Shown here piece after piece: positions 38,471-48,885 of a stretch of 64,000 nt of DNA; positions within the stretch are counted from its first letter, which is position 1; each line of letters starts with the position of its first letter. The stretch is taken from positions 1,799,001 to 1,863,000 of the forward strand of contig NC_134755.1 in the NCBI RefSeq assembly GCF_050436995.1. Direction: 5' to 3'. A model generated the notes under the pieces. That model was not told where the DNA came from, made no database searches, and was given only the letters and a program-made list of their open reading frames with translations. The DNA comes from Anticarsia gemmatalis (taxonomy: Eukaryota; Arthropoda; Insecta; Lepidoptera; Erebidae). The translations under genes were made by a program, and so were the position numbers.

Positions 38471-38626
38471 GCGCTAAAATAAGATGAAGGTGGTATAATC
38501 GCGCTACAAGAGCTTTTTCGCAGCTTCGTGGCGCTTACCAGCTGTTGTACAGAGGTGGTTAGCGCCACGAGCGTTCGAAAAAGCTCTTGCAGCGCGATTA
38601 TACCACCTTTACCTTATTTTAGCGCT
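38471..38626. repeat. Nested hairpin with ~70-bp arms
   Basis: Left arm GCGCTAAAATAAGATGAAGG, TGGTATAATCGCGCTACAAG, AGCTTTTTCG and CGTGGCGCT is mirrored by a right arm with roughly nine tenths identity, around a 15-nt loop (38541-38555). It is probably a separate foldback element inserted in, or an internal part of, the larger transposon. Confidence 0.85.
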
Positions 38627-39318
38627 ACTGTGTAACGGTTATAAATGCTAACGCTCTAAATTAGTAATATAGTCGGTTTATTATGGTGTAAACTAAATAT
38701 ATTTTTTTAAAATGAATCATCAGTGACAAATGAGGAGACATTTTATTTTTACGGATTGGATTATTAAAATAACAAGTAGTCTATCGCTTTTATTTCTTTG
38801 TGTACGTGATATGAAAGTGCGAGTTCAAGTTTGCTGTCAATATATATGTATATTATCGTCAATATTTTCATGCGCCCTCAAAATATTCAGTTTTAAGTGC
38901 AAAAATTATATAGATATGTGGATTCGGAAATTGTATTTTGAACATAAATAAGACTTTGAGGGTTACAGATAATTTAATTAGGGTTATAGGCAATAAAAAA
39001 TGATTTTAATTATGTTAACGTTACCAGGCTATAGATTTATATGATCTTCAAAAGATCGTAATAACCTCAAAAAATATGTTTACCAAATGATATAATGGCG
39101 TCTCGATCAAGCAGCTCTCAGAGTTGGTTACATCTGCTCTAGCGCCTTAAGCTGTACAAAGGCTCTAGTGTTTGCTGTTGTAGACCTCAAGGTTTTGCAG
39201 TTGTGGCATAGGAGTGCTTCAATATAACTGTTTTGGTCGCACACCAGCATTTTACTCGTACTTTTAGGGGTCAGTCGTTGAATATTAAAATAGTTTGAAA
39301 ATCATTTTTTTTTATTTA

Positions 39319-39858
39319 TATTTATTTTATTTATTTTATTTATTTTATTTATTTTATTTATTTTATTTATTTTATTTATTTTATTTATTTTATTTATTTT
39401 ATTTATTTTATTTATTTTATTTATTTTATTTATTTTATTTATTTTATTTATTTTATTTATTTTATTTATTTTATTTATTTTATTTATTTTATTTATTTTA
39501 TTTATTTTATTTATTTTATTTATTTTATTTATTTTATTTATTTTATTTATTTTATTTATTTTATTTATTTTATTTATTTTATTTATTTTATTTATTTTAT
39601 TTATTTTATTTATTTTATTTATTTTATTTATTTTATTTATTTTATTTATTTTATTTATTTTATTTATTTTATTTATTTTATTTATTTTATTTATTTTATT
39701 TATTTTATTTATTTTATTTATTTTATTTATTTTATTTATTTTATTTATTTTATTTATTTTATTTATTTTATTTATTTTATTTATTTTATTTATTTTATTT
39801 ATTTTATTTATTTTATTTATTTTATTTATTTTATTTATTTTATTTATTTTATTTATTT
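39319..39858 (+). repeat. Tandem array of a 9-bp unit, about 60 copies
   Basis: Unit TATTTATTT (alternating TTTA and TTTAT), almost without variation over 540 bp. Because 9 is a multiple of 3 it makes an artificial open frame of (YLF)60, which should not be read as a protein. It lies in the middle of the 38248-40502 transposon. Confidence 0.95.
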
Positions 39859-42482
39859 ATTCTTTAAAAACAGTTGACAGACTGAACCACCACTGCACCT
39901 ATGTAAATATATTATGATAATAATTTTAAGCTTTAGTATAAAGGTATATTACTCGGTTATAGCGCTTTAGGTGCTTAACAGAATTCTGTAATCCCCATGG
40001 CTGTAAAAATGTTTCGAATGATACCTTATACATCTATTTGCCGTACAGAAGCCATATAAATATCTGATATAACGCTCAAGGCGCTATTAAAGACCTACGC
40101 AACTCTTTTATAGATGAGTAATACACTAGCCCTAAAAAAATCTGTTATAGAACCTAAGGCATTACAAAAAGCTTATTTACGCTCTTGAGCGCTATAAGCG
40201 CAACGCATAACTCCGTTTAAACTCCTTTATCTCCTAAAGTCCGCTTATACAGTTAACGGTGTTATAGAAGATTCCATTAACTCAGTTATACTTCCCTAGG
40301 CTGTCTAGCGATGCAATTACATGCTCATATATCACTATAAGTCATTAGTTTCCTACTAAACGGCTACTGTCCCGCCTAGCTGTTAAAGGGTTTTTTAAAT
40401 AGCTAGTATACAACTTATAGAGAATTGTACAGCATTTGAACGACTCTTATGCAACTATCAGGCTGTATAACGACTGTATAAGCAGCTTGTGTGCTAGTTG
40501 GGATGTATATAAGATGCGACCACTAAAATATTTTTGATATAGCATGAATGTTATTAAAAATCTGTGGTCACGGGTCAGCTACATTTTACGATTTTTAGCC
40601 GCTTAGACTCCTTTTTTTCTTGTATATTATACAATTAGTATCTTTGCTCATTGTAAAGTAAACTTATTTGATTCTAAGATCATTTTACAATCGTATCTGC
40701 AATGAAATGCAGACTAATACTAGTCAATGATCGAATTTCAACAACAGTATTCCAATGCTTAGTGCCATTGCCAGTTTTGAGCTACATAATATTAAACCGG
40801 AGCTAGCATCTAGACTAACTGGATTAGACTGAAAATTAGTTATTCTACGGAGCAATTGCCATCCAACCTCCGCATTCCGCAGCCAAAGGAATAACTGATA
40901 TTCTAATTATTGATAGCGCCGCAACCATTAATAACTAACCATTTCGTTTGAATCCTAACTTTATTCTTCATTCATTTTCGCCTAGACTTTCTATGCAATG
41001 TTTGGTTTTTAAATATTATAAAGTTATCGTCAAAGTGATACTGTCGTTTAATACTTAAGTTGAACCTATAGACAGATGCACAGACATACTTCTTGATTAC
41101 TAATAATGGTATAGAGCCCTATTTTTAAACCAAAGAGATAAAGAATCAAATCTATCTTTCAAGATTTCAAGAAAGATATCAAACATGCTTCGGTACATCA
41201 TTATATAACGAACTACTTACCTACTCATTTTTGTAACAAAATTGTGAGCATCTTTATTGTTGTCCTAAACATTTTTTTATTTAATATTATAATTTCAAAT
41301 ATATTATTGTCGTCTGTAAAAGTCTATAAATCTCGACATCTTTTTTGTTCCTATAAAACACAATCCAAAAATAGCGAGTAATTGTATAGTTCTATAAATA
41401 AATCGTTTGAAGCGTAAATAAAAACAAAGCAAGGGACTTTTTACGGTCGTTATATTCCCAAATAACTTTGTAGTAATTATGTTGACGGGATGGCTCATTT
41501 AAATCTAATCTTACGAGAGACTGCCGTAGAACTAAGGTAATTGTAAAATTAACTTAATTACCTGTATATTTTCGAAATTGGGGGAAAGAAGAATGTTTTG
41601 GACATTTTGTTTTTAGTTTATTAGGTAAACGTATAATTAAAATTTTATAATTGTTATTTTTATAGGTGCCCATGCTTTTTTTAAATGACTTTTTTTTTAA
41701 TTAAAAGTATTTTAGGAAAGCGTTTAAAGCGGTGATCGTTATAAGAAAGTCTATCTATAAGTTATAAAACTTCTTACGTGTACAAGTATTTTGCTGTTAT
41801 ATAGGTACAAGCAAGTGAAACATAAATACTGAAATTTTATTGCAGGTACAAATATTTGAAGACAGAATTTTTACGAACCAGCAAGAAAATCAAAAATTAT
41901 AAAATAAACCGTAGCGTTTTCTGTCAGAATTTCTCTCCGTATGTTTTAAAGTAAATAGATTCAAATTACTCCTAAAATTGACATTGGTGTCGATGCTATA
42001 GATTGCTCGAAGCTTCTTCAAATTTCAAATAACGGGACATGTTTTTCTAACAGGAAAGTAAGAAATAGGAGAAAATATTTATTAGAATTTTAGCTAAAAA
42101 TACGAAAGTTTGTTTATCAGTGTGTTTGCTTTTACATCTATGGTACAGAATCAATTTAGATAAAATTTGCGAGAGATGAAGATAGATAACGTCTCTTAAA
42201 ATGATATAGGTAGTAGGTTTCCCCATTTTCGAATTATCGTACACAAAATGTGCTATTACCTTGAAATGATCTCTCACCAGCGGGCTTATCACGTATCTCA
42301 GTTGACAGCTAGTGTACGTCAAATTGATGGTCATTATTCAGTACATTGCTGCTTTGACGTAACGTGCTAACTACAGTATTCTAAGGGAGAAAACAATGTA
42401 CAGGGTAGTGTCTTTCAAATATTTGACAACTGAGATACGTGATAGCCCCCCTGAACAAAAATTACCCTAGGTACTGAAGAAT

Positions 42483-42702
42483 TTTTTTTCGTTTTTTCTT
42501 TTCTAAAACACAATTCCCGCACTATGAATTGCTCTTGTATCGCGGGGACTTTTACAAACAAACGGACACAACGTACAACCTGACCCGAAACAATTATTGT
42601 GGATCGCACAAATATTTTTTTCCGTGTGGGAATCGAACCCACGACCTCCCGTCGCAATGGTAGCGGCGTGATGATCTAAACTACTGCGCCACGGCGGTAG
42701 TA
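42483..42702 (-). mobile_element. tRNA-derived SINE, copy 2
   Basis: Better preserved. Reading the minus strand: CCGTGGCGCAGTAGTTTAGA (A box), GGTTCGATTCCCACACGG (near-consensus B box), TTGTTTCGGGTCAGGTTG, AAAAGTCCCCGCGATACAAG, then an A-rich tail. Matches copy 1 along its whole length. Confidence 0.87.
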
Positions 42703-43040
42703 CTCTAATCATCAAAAGTAGTTTTCTTCCAAGTAACAAATTTAACCTGGCATCAAAGTTTAGATAAATTAATATTTCAGTATCCATTCCTTTTGAACTG
42801 GCGTCCCAAGACATCTGAATAGGAATAATGTAATTGGTCAAGTAATTCGTAACATTATAATAATCTCAACCGTGCTTCATGCGGGTAGGACCTTGAAAAC
42901 GGACTTATCTTCCACTAGAATACTCCAAGGGTAAATTTATACTAGCGCAGTTTCGAAGCGCAGCGAAGCCAATTTTTTTACAGGTAGGTATAGCAAAGTT
43001 TAGAAGTATTCCAGCGCGTTCGCATTTTTTTATATCTAGT

Positions 43041-43279
43041 ACTAGCTGATCCGCGCAACTTCGCTTGCGTCACATATAGTATAGGTCATAATTTTCCCCG
43101 TTTTTGTAACATTTTCACTGGTACTCGGCTCCTATTGTAAGTGGCGTGATGATATATAGCCATCCTTAATAAATAGGATATCCAACAATAAAATAATTCT
43201 TCAATTCGCATCAGTAGTTCTAGAGATTAGCGAGTTCAAACAAAACAAACTCTACCATTTTATAATATTAGTATAGATA
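43041..43279 (-). mobile_element. (GTTT)n lepidopteran element, copy 4 (diverged)
   Basis: ACTAGCTGATCCGCGCAACT at the left. The microsatellite is reduced to about two units, and it has more substitutions than the other copies. Confidence 0.8.
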
Positions 43280-43344
43280 ACGACAGATATTAGTCGTCCG
43301 TTGATTCTCATGGTTAAACAACATGAAAGTTTGTCATTGATTCT

Positions 43345-43514
43345 GGAGCGCAATTCACCACAGACAGTACTATCGAGTATCGAGAGTTTGACATTTAAAA
43401 TGTACTGCCAAAATAGTTCTTACAGAGCCCGGTAGAGGCGTTTAAAATATTTTCATGTAAAATTTCTCGATAGCTAGCCGTTGACAGTAGTCGATAGTAG
43501 TAGAGAATCGAGCT
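43345..43514 (-). mobile_element. MITE family A, copy 8
   Basis: GAGCGCAATTCACCAC to AGAGAATCGAGCTAC. It follows a diverged (GTTT)n element by about 70 bp. Confidence 0.82.
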
Positions 43515-43593
43515 ACTTCTATGATTATACGTATATCGAAAGTGATTGACTGCGTTAATTCGTACTATACTTGGATTCTAGCAAACGCACGCC

Positions 43594-43778
43594 CTTTTTT
43601 GCATCAGGAAAATGCTTTACTGCATGTCCCGCCCCAAGGAGGAAAGCGGGGGTGTGCTCTCCCGCCGGCTAGGCGTTCCGGCTAACGTGGGCATACCGAC
43701 TAAAACCTGACGGTGTTCCTTCCACGGTCACCATAAGGTGGCCAGGACGCGGTACCTCCGATCGGATACTCCGTGTCC
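43594..43778 (-). mobile_element. 5'-truncated retroposon (LINE 3' end) with target duplication
   Basis: A 185-bp insert, much GC-richer than its surroundings, flanked by the exact 12-bp direct repeat CAAACGCACGCC (43582-43593 and 43779-43790). Read on the minus strand it ends in an A run (plus-strand TTTTTT at 43595). The content includes GGAACACCGTCAGGTTTTAG, TCGGTATGCCCACGTTAGCC and GGAACGCCTAGCCGGCGGGA, phrases I associate with 3' regions of lepidopteran non-LTR elements. Confidence 0.8.
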
Positions 43779-44792
43779 CAAACGCACGCCTACCAGTCAG
43801 CGTTGGTAACGCTTCTACGCGCGAGTTCGCATGCGCGTCTTTTTGCCTGCGAAGAAATACGCGAATTATGTTGTCAAGATAACTGTGAATTTGCTGTGTT
43901 TCAGATTGTCGCTCCGATGCGTTTCGACTAAACCCTAGTATGAATTGCCCCTTACAGAAACGTAGACTTTACTAAAGGAAATATTCAAATCTGTATTGTA
44001 TTGTAGATGTCTGACATCTGACTCGCGCTGCCTCGCTCCCATTGTTTCTAAACATTCAGTATTCCAGTTTGGTATTCATATTTCAAGTATCTTAGTTCTT
44101 TATACTTTGTTCGATATAGATTTGGGTTTCTTGATACTTTTGGTTTTTTATTTTTGGATAGTGAACGAGATAGACTTGGTATTAGTTTTCGAAATATATA
44201 TTTTAGAATATTGAAACAGGAATTAAGAAAATATTATCATGTTCCTCTAAAAATTTTTGTATCCCTCTAAATGATTTAATTCTCATTATACGTCATATGT
44301 ACGCACATACATACATAATATCACAAGAGCAGTTATTTTATATGAATGTATAAACATTTATATCCAGAATACAACAATAATAAAATAAATCTGCCTGTTC
44401 GAACCCATATCAAAGATTAAAAGTTATGTTGCGAAATCTTGCTACCATCATGATTCATTTTCTTAAGTCCAACATAATCTTAATTTTCAAAGTTCATCAC
44501 TCATCTTTTATATGGCAAAAGATTACTTCCAAACAAAGTTAGAACTAAATAACTTAGAAATAGCTACAAAATAAACAAAACACTTTATCTAAAGTTATCT
44601 TTGTAGTTACTTTCATAAGATAATATTAACCCCTAAATAATTTATCTTGGAATTTTCTCAAAACGAAGTAAGAGTATGTAGATAACGTAATACATATTCA
44701 TATATACCTAGAATTAAATAACAAGACTTGCTATTCTTCGCTTAACGAAAATGTTGTAAAGTAAATCGTGATATGTTACAGTACTAATTTAA

Positions 44793-45060
44793 TCTATACT
44801 AATATTATAAAGCTGAAGAGTTTGTTTGTTTGTTTGTTTGTTTGTTTGTTTGTTTGAACGCGCTAATCTCAGGAACTCCTGGTCCGATTTGAAAAAATCT
44901 TTCAGTGTTAGATAGCTTACTTATCGAGGAAGGCTATAGGCTATATAACATCACGCTACGGTCATTAGGAGCGGAGTAGTAACGAAAAATGTTACAAAAA
45001 CGGGGAAAATTTGACTCATTCTCTTAGGTGACGCAAGCGAAGTTGCGCGGGTCAGCTAGT
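44793..45060 (+). mobile_element. (GTTT)n lepidopteran element, copy 5 (expanded microsatellite)
   Basis: Complete copy from CTATACTAATATTATAAAGC to GCGCGGGTCAGCTAGT, with about eight uninterrupted GTTT units, against about two to four in the other copies. Confidence 0.87.
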
Positions 45061-45090
45061 AAATAATATAAAAATAAATTTAACCCATTT

Positions 45091-45182
45091 AGGTGCCACT
45101 GCTTTGCAAGAGTCTCCTCCCGTAATGAGGGAGGGGTTAGGCCTTGAGTCTACCACGCTGGCCAAGTGCGGTTTAGGCACAA
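45091..45182 (-). repeat. LINE-tail repeat B, fragment 4
   Basis: The minus strand reads CACTTGGCCAGCGTGGTAGA, CTCAAGGCCTAACCCCTCCC, GGGAGGAGACTCTTGCAAAG and CAGTGGCACC. Confidence 0.72.
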
Positions 45183-45310
45183 TTTATCGTGTAACTACGT
45201 CTACAGCTCAATTTTACTACTTCTTCTTCTTCTTAGCGTGTCGATGGCAAACAAATTATAGTATATTATTAAAGCTTAAAATAGTGTGTGACACTTTCTG
45301 TCTTGTTATA

Positions 45311-45375
45311 TACTGCCAGCCCAGTATTCAGCTACGTACTACCGTAGTACGTAGCTGAATACTGGGCTGGCAGTA
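45311..45375. repeat. Perfect palindrome, 32-bp arms, 1-nt centre
   Basis: Left arm TACTGCCAGCCCAGTATTCA then GCTACGTACTAC (45311-45342), centre C, exact mirror at 45344-45375. No mismatch in 32 bp. It shares its last three bases with the next palindrome. Confidence 0.95.
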
Positions 45376-45421
45376 CAGAAAACGCCGTACGTACGTAACG
45401 TACGTACGGCGTTTTCTGTAC
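45373..45421. repeat. Perfect palindrome, 24-bp arms, 1-nt centre
   Basis: Left arm GTACAGAAAACGCCGTACGT ACGT (45373-45396), centre A, exact mirror at 45398-45421. Directly follows the 65-bp palindrome. Confidence 0.95.
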
Positions 45422-45916
45422 AGCTCATAAGGTCCTGGTTTGAGCAAGAGTCAGGGCACTACTAAGTAAAGGTCTATGTTTGCCTTTTCCACGGTCGTCA
45501 ATCCAATGCGAGTCTCATCCAGTCATGCTATGTTTCCAGTATGGTCAACCTAGTGTGCCATCATATGTTAATAACTGCTGTTGCCATACATTGGATGCAA
45601 TTTAGTGCTATCTACCATCATGTTCTGTTTGAAGGTACAATGCTCGCCGAGTATTTTACATGCACGCCACTAACCTTGCCAGCTATGCGCAGAGCGATCT
45701 CTGTATTGCCTTTTTTCAAAAAGGCACTCCCAGTACCGCAACCGCGTAGACGGTTATTTGAACTATATGAATATGAACGATGAACAATTCGTCAGTTCAC
45801 AGTAAGCGGACGAAATCAAACGCTCACAGTGGATTCGTTACGAATGTAGTTTTTACGCTTAGTTGTATTCGATGTTACGTTTCATATTACATACTACTAA
45901 TCTGTAAGCGCCATTA

Positions 45917-46098
45917 GGTCTTTCGCAAACTAGGCTATCACATCTCCGACTTTTAAAAAAATTAGACTTCAAGCAACTACCGTCATACAAATCCAGTAGC
46001 GGCACAAATGTTCGCGACTCGTGTACCAACCTCAATAGATTTGTATGGCAGCAGTTGCTTGAAGACCGCAGATTTGCGTAGCCTTGTGTACGAAGGGC
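45917..46098. mobile_element. Foldback MITE flanked by TTA (Harbinger-like)
   Basis: A 182-bp element. GACTTCAAGCAACTACCGTC ATACAAATC on the left is mirrored by GATTTGTATGGCAGCAGTTG CTTGAAGAC on the right, and the outer GGTCTTTCGCAAACTAGGCT pairs loosely with AGCCTTGTGTACGAAGGGC. TTA lies on both sides (45914-45916, 46099-46101). Confidence 0.8.
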
Positions 46099-46671
46099 TT
46101 AAGAACGTAACAATATATTATATTACGAAGCTACTCGAGAGCCCGTATAAATCTTATAACGCGATACGCCCCTAGACACAGCCTTTCAAAACGGTTGGAA
46201 CCTTCCAAGGAATACAGAAAGTGAGTGAAACTATTGAAATATTACTCTTAAACGATTCGAGTCGAGGAAGCGGACTCTTGATACAAAAGATGTCTCGATT
46301 TGAAATGTTAAATGCGATTTGTTTTGTATTTGAGATTTGTACCAATCCTGGAGAGTCGTACAATTTGACTGAAGCGATCCAAGAGACACAAAATTCTTTG
46401 AATAAACTTCCCTCAAGAAGTTAATTTTGTTAACGGTACTGTCCCAATTGTTGCCCAAAAATGTCCCCTATTCTTTTCTATCAGCAACATTCTTCAGCCG
46501 TTACTTTCATATCACACGATAGGGGTACAATTCCAATATTTTCTTTACAAAATAAAGAAAACTTGCTGCCTCTCTAGCCTAGGCGGTTGTATATTCGACT
46601 GCTGGGCGTAAGGTCTCGATTTCGATACCCAAGACGTGCAAAATGCTATTGGTTACTTTTTCAACCTTTTA

Positions 46672-46775
46672 CTGCCTCACTTGGCAGGGGTCTCCACCCA
46701 ATCAAGGGGGAGGGGTTAGGACTTGACTCCACCACGCAGGCTGGCAAGTGCGGGTTGGGGACTTACCATGCCCTC
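46672..46775 (-). repeat. LINE-tail repeat B, fragment 5
   Basis: The minus strand reads GTCCCCAACCCGCACTTGCC, GTGGTGGAGTCAAGTCC, CCCCTCCCCCTTGATTGGG and TGGAGACCCCTGCCAAG. On the plus strand just left of it (46580-46640) a GGTCTCGATTTCGATACC box looks like the B box of a tRNA-derived SINE head. Confidence 0.7.
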
Positions 46776-48724
46776 AATAAATGTATTACTATTTTAATAA
46801 TCTAATTAAATATTCATGTCATAATCTAATTTAAATTACAATATTTATCAATTGTAGCCTGGGGTTTAATTACTTGGAAATATATAGCAATAGATTCACC
46901 TTCTATTACAAGGGACTAACATTGTAAAGTTAGTGATTTTCGTAACATTAAATAAACACAGGCGTGATTTTATGAATGTAAGTTATACAGATCAGTAGTT
47001 CGTACTACAAGTTCCTTTAACTAGAAGACGCACAATAAGATGTAAATGTCATCTACAGAACTTCATGGAAAGTTGCTATCTCAGAAGCCTACTTCCCAAG
47101 CCGTTACGCTTCCATACAAGCCATTATCATAGTCTACCGCGTCGATATTGTGTCGGACAGTCCATCAAACGGCTGATTGCAATCTCGCGCACAACTGACC
47201 GGAAACTGCACGCAGCGTACAATGTTAGCTGTGACGTCATCGTGTGCCAGTTGTCAAAGCTCGCTGTGGTCATTTTGAACAGATAAAATGGTTCTTCAGT
47301 AGTCATTTTCAACTTACAGCAAAAAAAAATGTTTCACTCTACACAATTTGAGAAAATTTCATAAAAATAGATGGGAATGTTTTTTACGCCAGCTAAAACA
47401 ATAAACGAAAACCTTCTCATTTTTATAAAATAGCGTTATATTTGAATAAACAAAACTAATTTCATTGTGAGAAAAGACTAGTTTAAAATGAACCATCTTT
47501 TTATTTTTCTCTAGTAAAAATTATAAAAAGTATCTTCTTAGTCTTCTCCTTATTCTACGTAGAGTCGATACAGCATGCTTCTGATTTGGCTAATATTTTA
47601 TAAGAGCAGCGGAGCCCACGCCTTTTTGAGATTTTCACAAAAATATTGTTTACAATTTTACTTTTTTTTACAAAAATCAATTCCCACTATAAAATACTTT
47701 GAATCTACACACGAAAGCCAAACACCACGGCAGCCACCTAGTAAATATTTGTAATAGAACACAAAAACGTCACTATCTGATGTTATCAACGCCACAATGG
47801 ATGTCAAACGCAAGGCCACTGGTATCCTCCATATTGTCATGTATTCTCCTCGCCGTATGAGTCGTATCGCGAGCACGGCAATTCCAGATACTTGATAGCT
47901 TGGAAAATGTTTAAAGAATTTTCATACGTTTTCACTTGACTTGGTTTATGATTTTTGTTTGGGAATATATTTGTGATATTTATAATATTTGGTAATATAC
48001 AATAACTACCTAATGAAAAGCTAGTCCATTTTGTAAAAACAATTGTACTAAGAAATAAAAATCAACCTTCTAATTTAGCATCCAGAATTATGTAATGAGT
48101 GGGTTCCAAAGTCATGCCAGACTCGTAACACTACACATTTTGCTATCACGCTGATTTAAATTACAAAGAAAAGGGATCCCATTGTTAAAATTTAACTAAA
48201 TCATTACATTCAAATTAAATCATCGTCACTACTATGGCAGTAATACAGCAGATTCACATATTTACCATAGCAACCACGTCTTCCAAAATTCCACAATTAT
48301 GAAACGAAACCAAAATAAAAGCAAAATAATCACTCTTTTACCAAAAGTCCAAAACCTTAATTTTACTATCCTTGTAGAAACAAATTCAAGTCCTCTCTCC
48401 TACAACGCTATCCATATATCCATAGTAAGTCTAGTAAATTGCACACAGGTCATAGTAGCCTCCATTAAGGACAATGGGACACTACGTCAGTGAGCACGTG
48501 AATGTCAGAGGTGAATTCAGCGTTTTGAATAGATAAAGAACGTCTATTGATAGCTAGTATATAGTTCTATACTTTTGATGTAGATCAAAATGTGTTGTGT
48601 GATATTCGTGATAATATTTTCTTATAGAATATAGGTATCTAAAAAGACACATAAATGAAGCCATGTAAAACCATTTTTAGGTCTGAAACTAAAAATGAAA
48701 AAATATTTTGCCACCGTTGCTCAG

Positions 48725-48885
48725 TAGATTGATTTTCTACTGCCAGTACTAGCGAGAGATTGATGTTTAAAATTTATTGAAGGAAATAGTTCTCGCATAC
48801 ATCGCTAGGGGCGCTGATAAGATTTTCATAAACAAATTGTCCATAGTTATTCGGTTATTGTGACTTGATAGAAATAGGACATCAC
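48725..48885 (-). mobile_element. MITE family A, copy 9 (most diverged)
   Basis: GATTTTCTACTGCCAGTACT at the left and TAGGGGCGCTGATAAGATTT in the middle. The right end is poorly kept. Confidence 0.65.

Larger units (their letters stand above)
38248..40502. mobile_element. DNA transposon with 18-bp perfect inverted ends, non-autonomous
   Basis: Left end CCCAACTAGCACACAAGC (38248-38265) is exactly mirrored at 40485-40502. The 8 bases outside each end are ATGTGTAT and ATGTATAT (7 of 8 equal), a likely target duplication. Beyond the ends both flanks contain many short GC islands of the types TATAGCGC, CGCTATAAG and CTGTATAA, which look like subterminal binding repeats. No transposase frame is left. 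Inside are a 70-bp-arm hairpin and a 540-bp tandem array. An 8-bp duplication would fit hAT or P superfamilies; the CCCAAC terminus does not let me choose. Confidence 0.82.

Noticed and set aside
39295..39867. 190-codon open frame of (YLF) repeats
   Set aside because: It is the by-product of a 9-bp tandem DNA array; no protein family is expected and codon use never varies.
42600..42702. Possible tRNA gene on the minus strand
   Set aside because: Good B box, but no acceptor or anticodon stem pairing, and the sequence continues into a body shared with the copy at 1991. It is a SINE head.
42503..42841. 112-codon minus-strand frame
   Set aside because: Runs across the SINE and its flank; the KSPRDTRAIHSAG part recurs at 2131-2331 only because the SINE recurs.
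46172..46458. Overlapping short frames on both strands
   Set aside because: No motif, no splice context, and length within chance for this composition.
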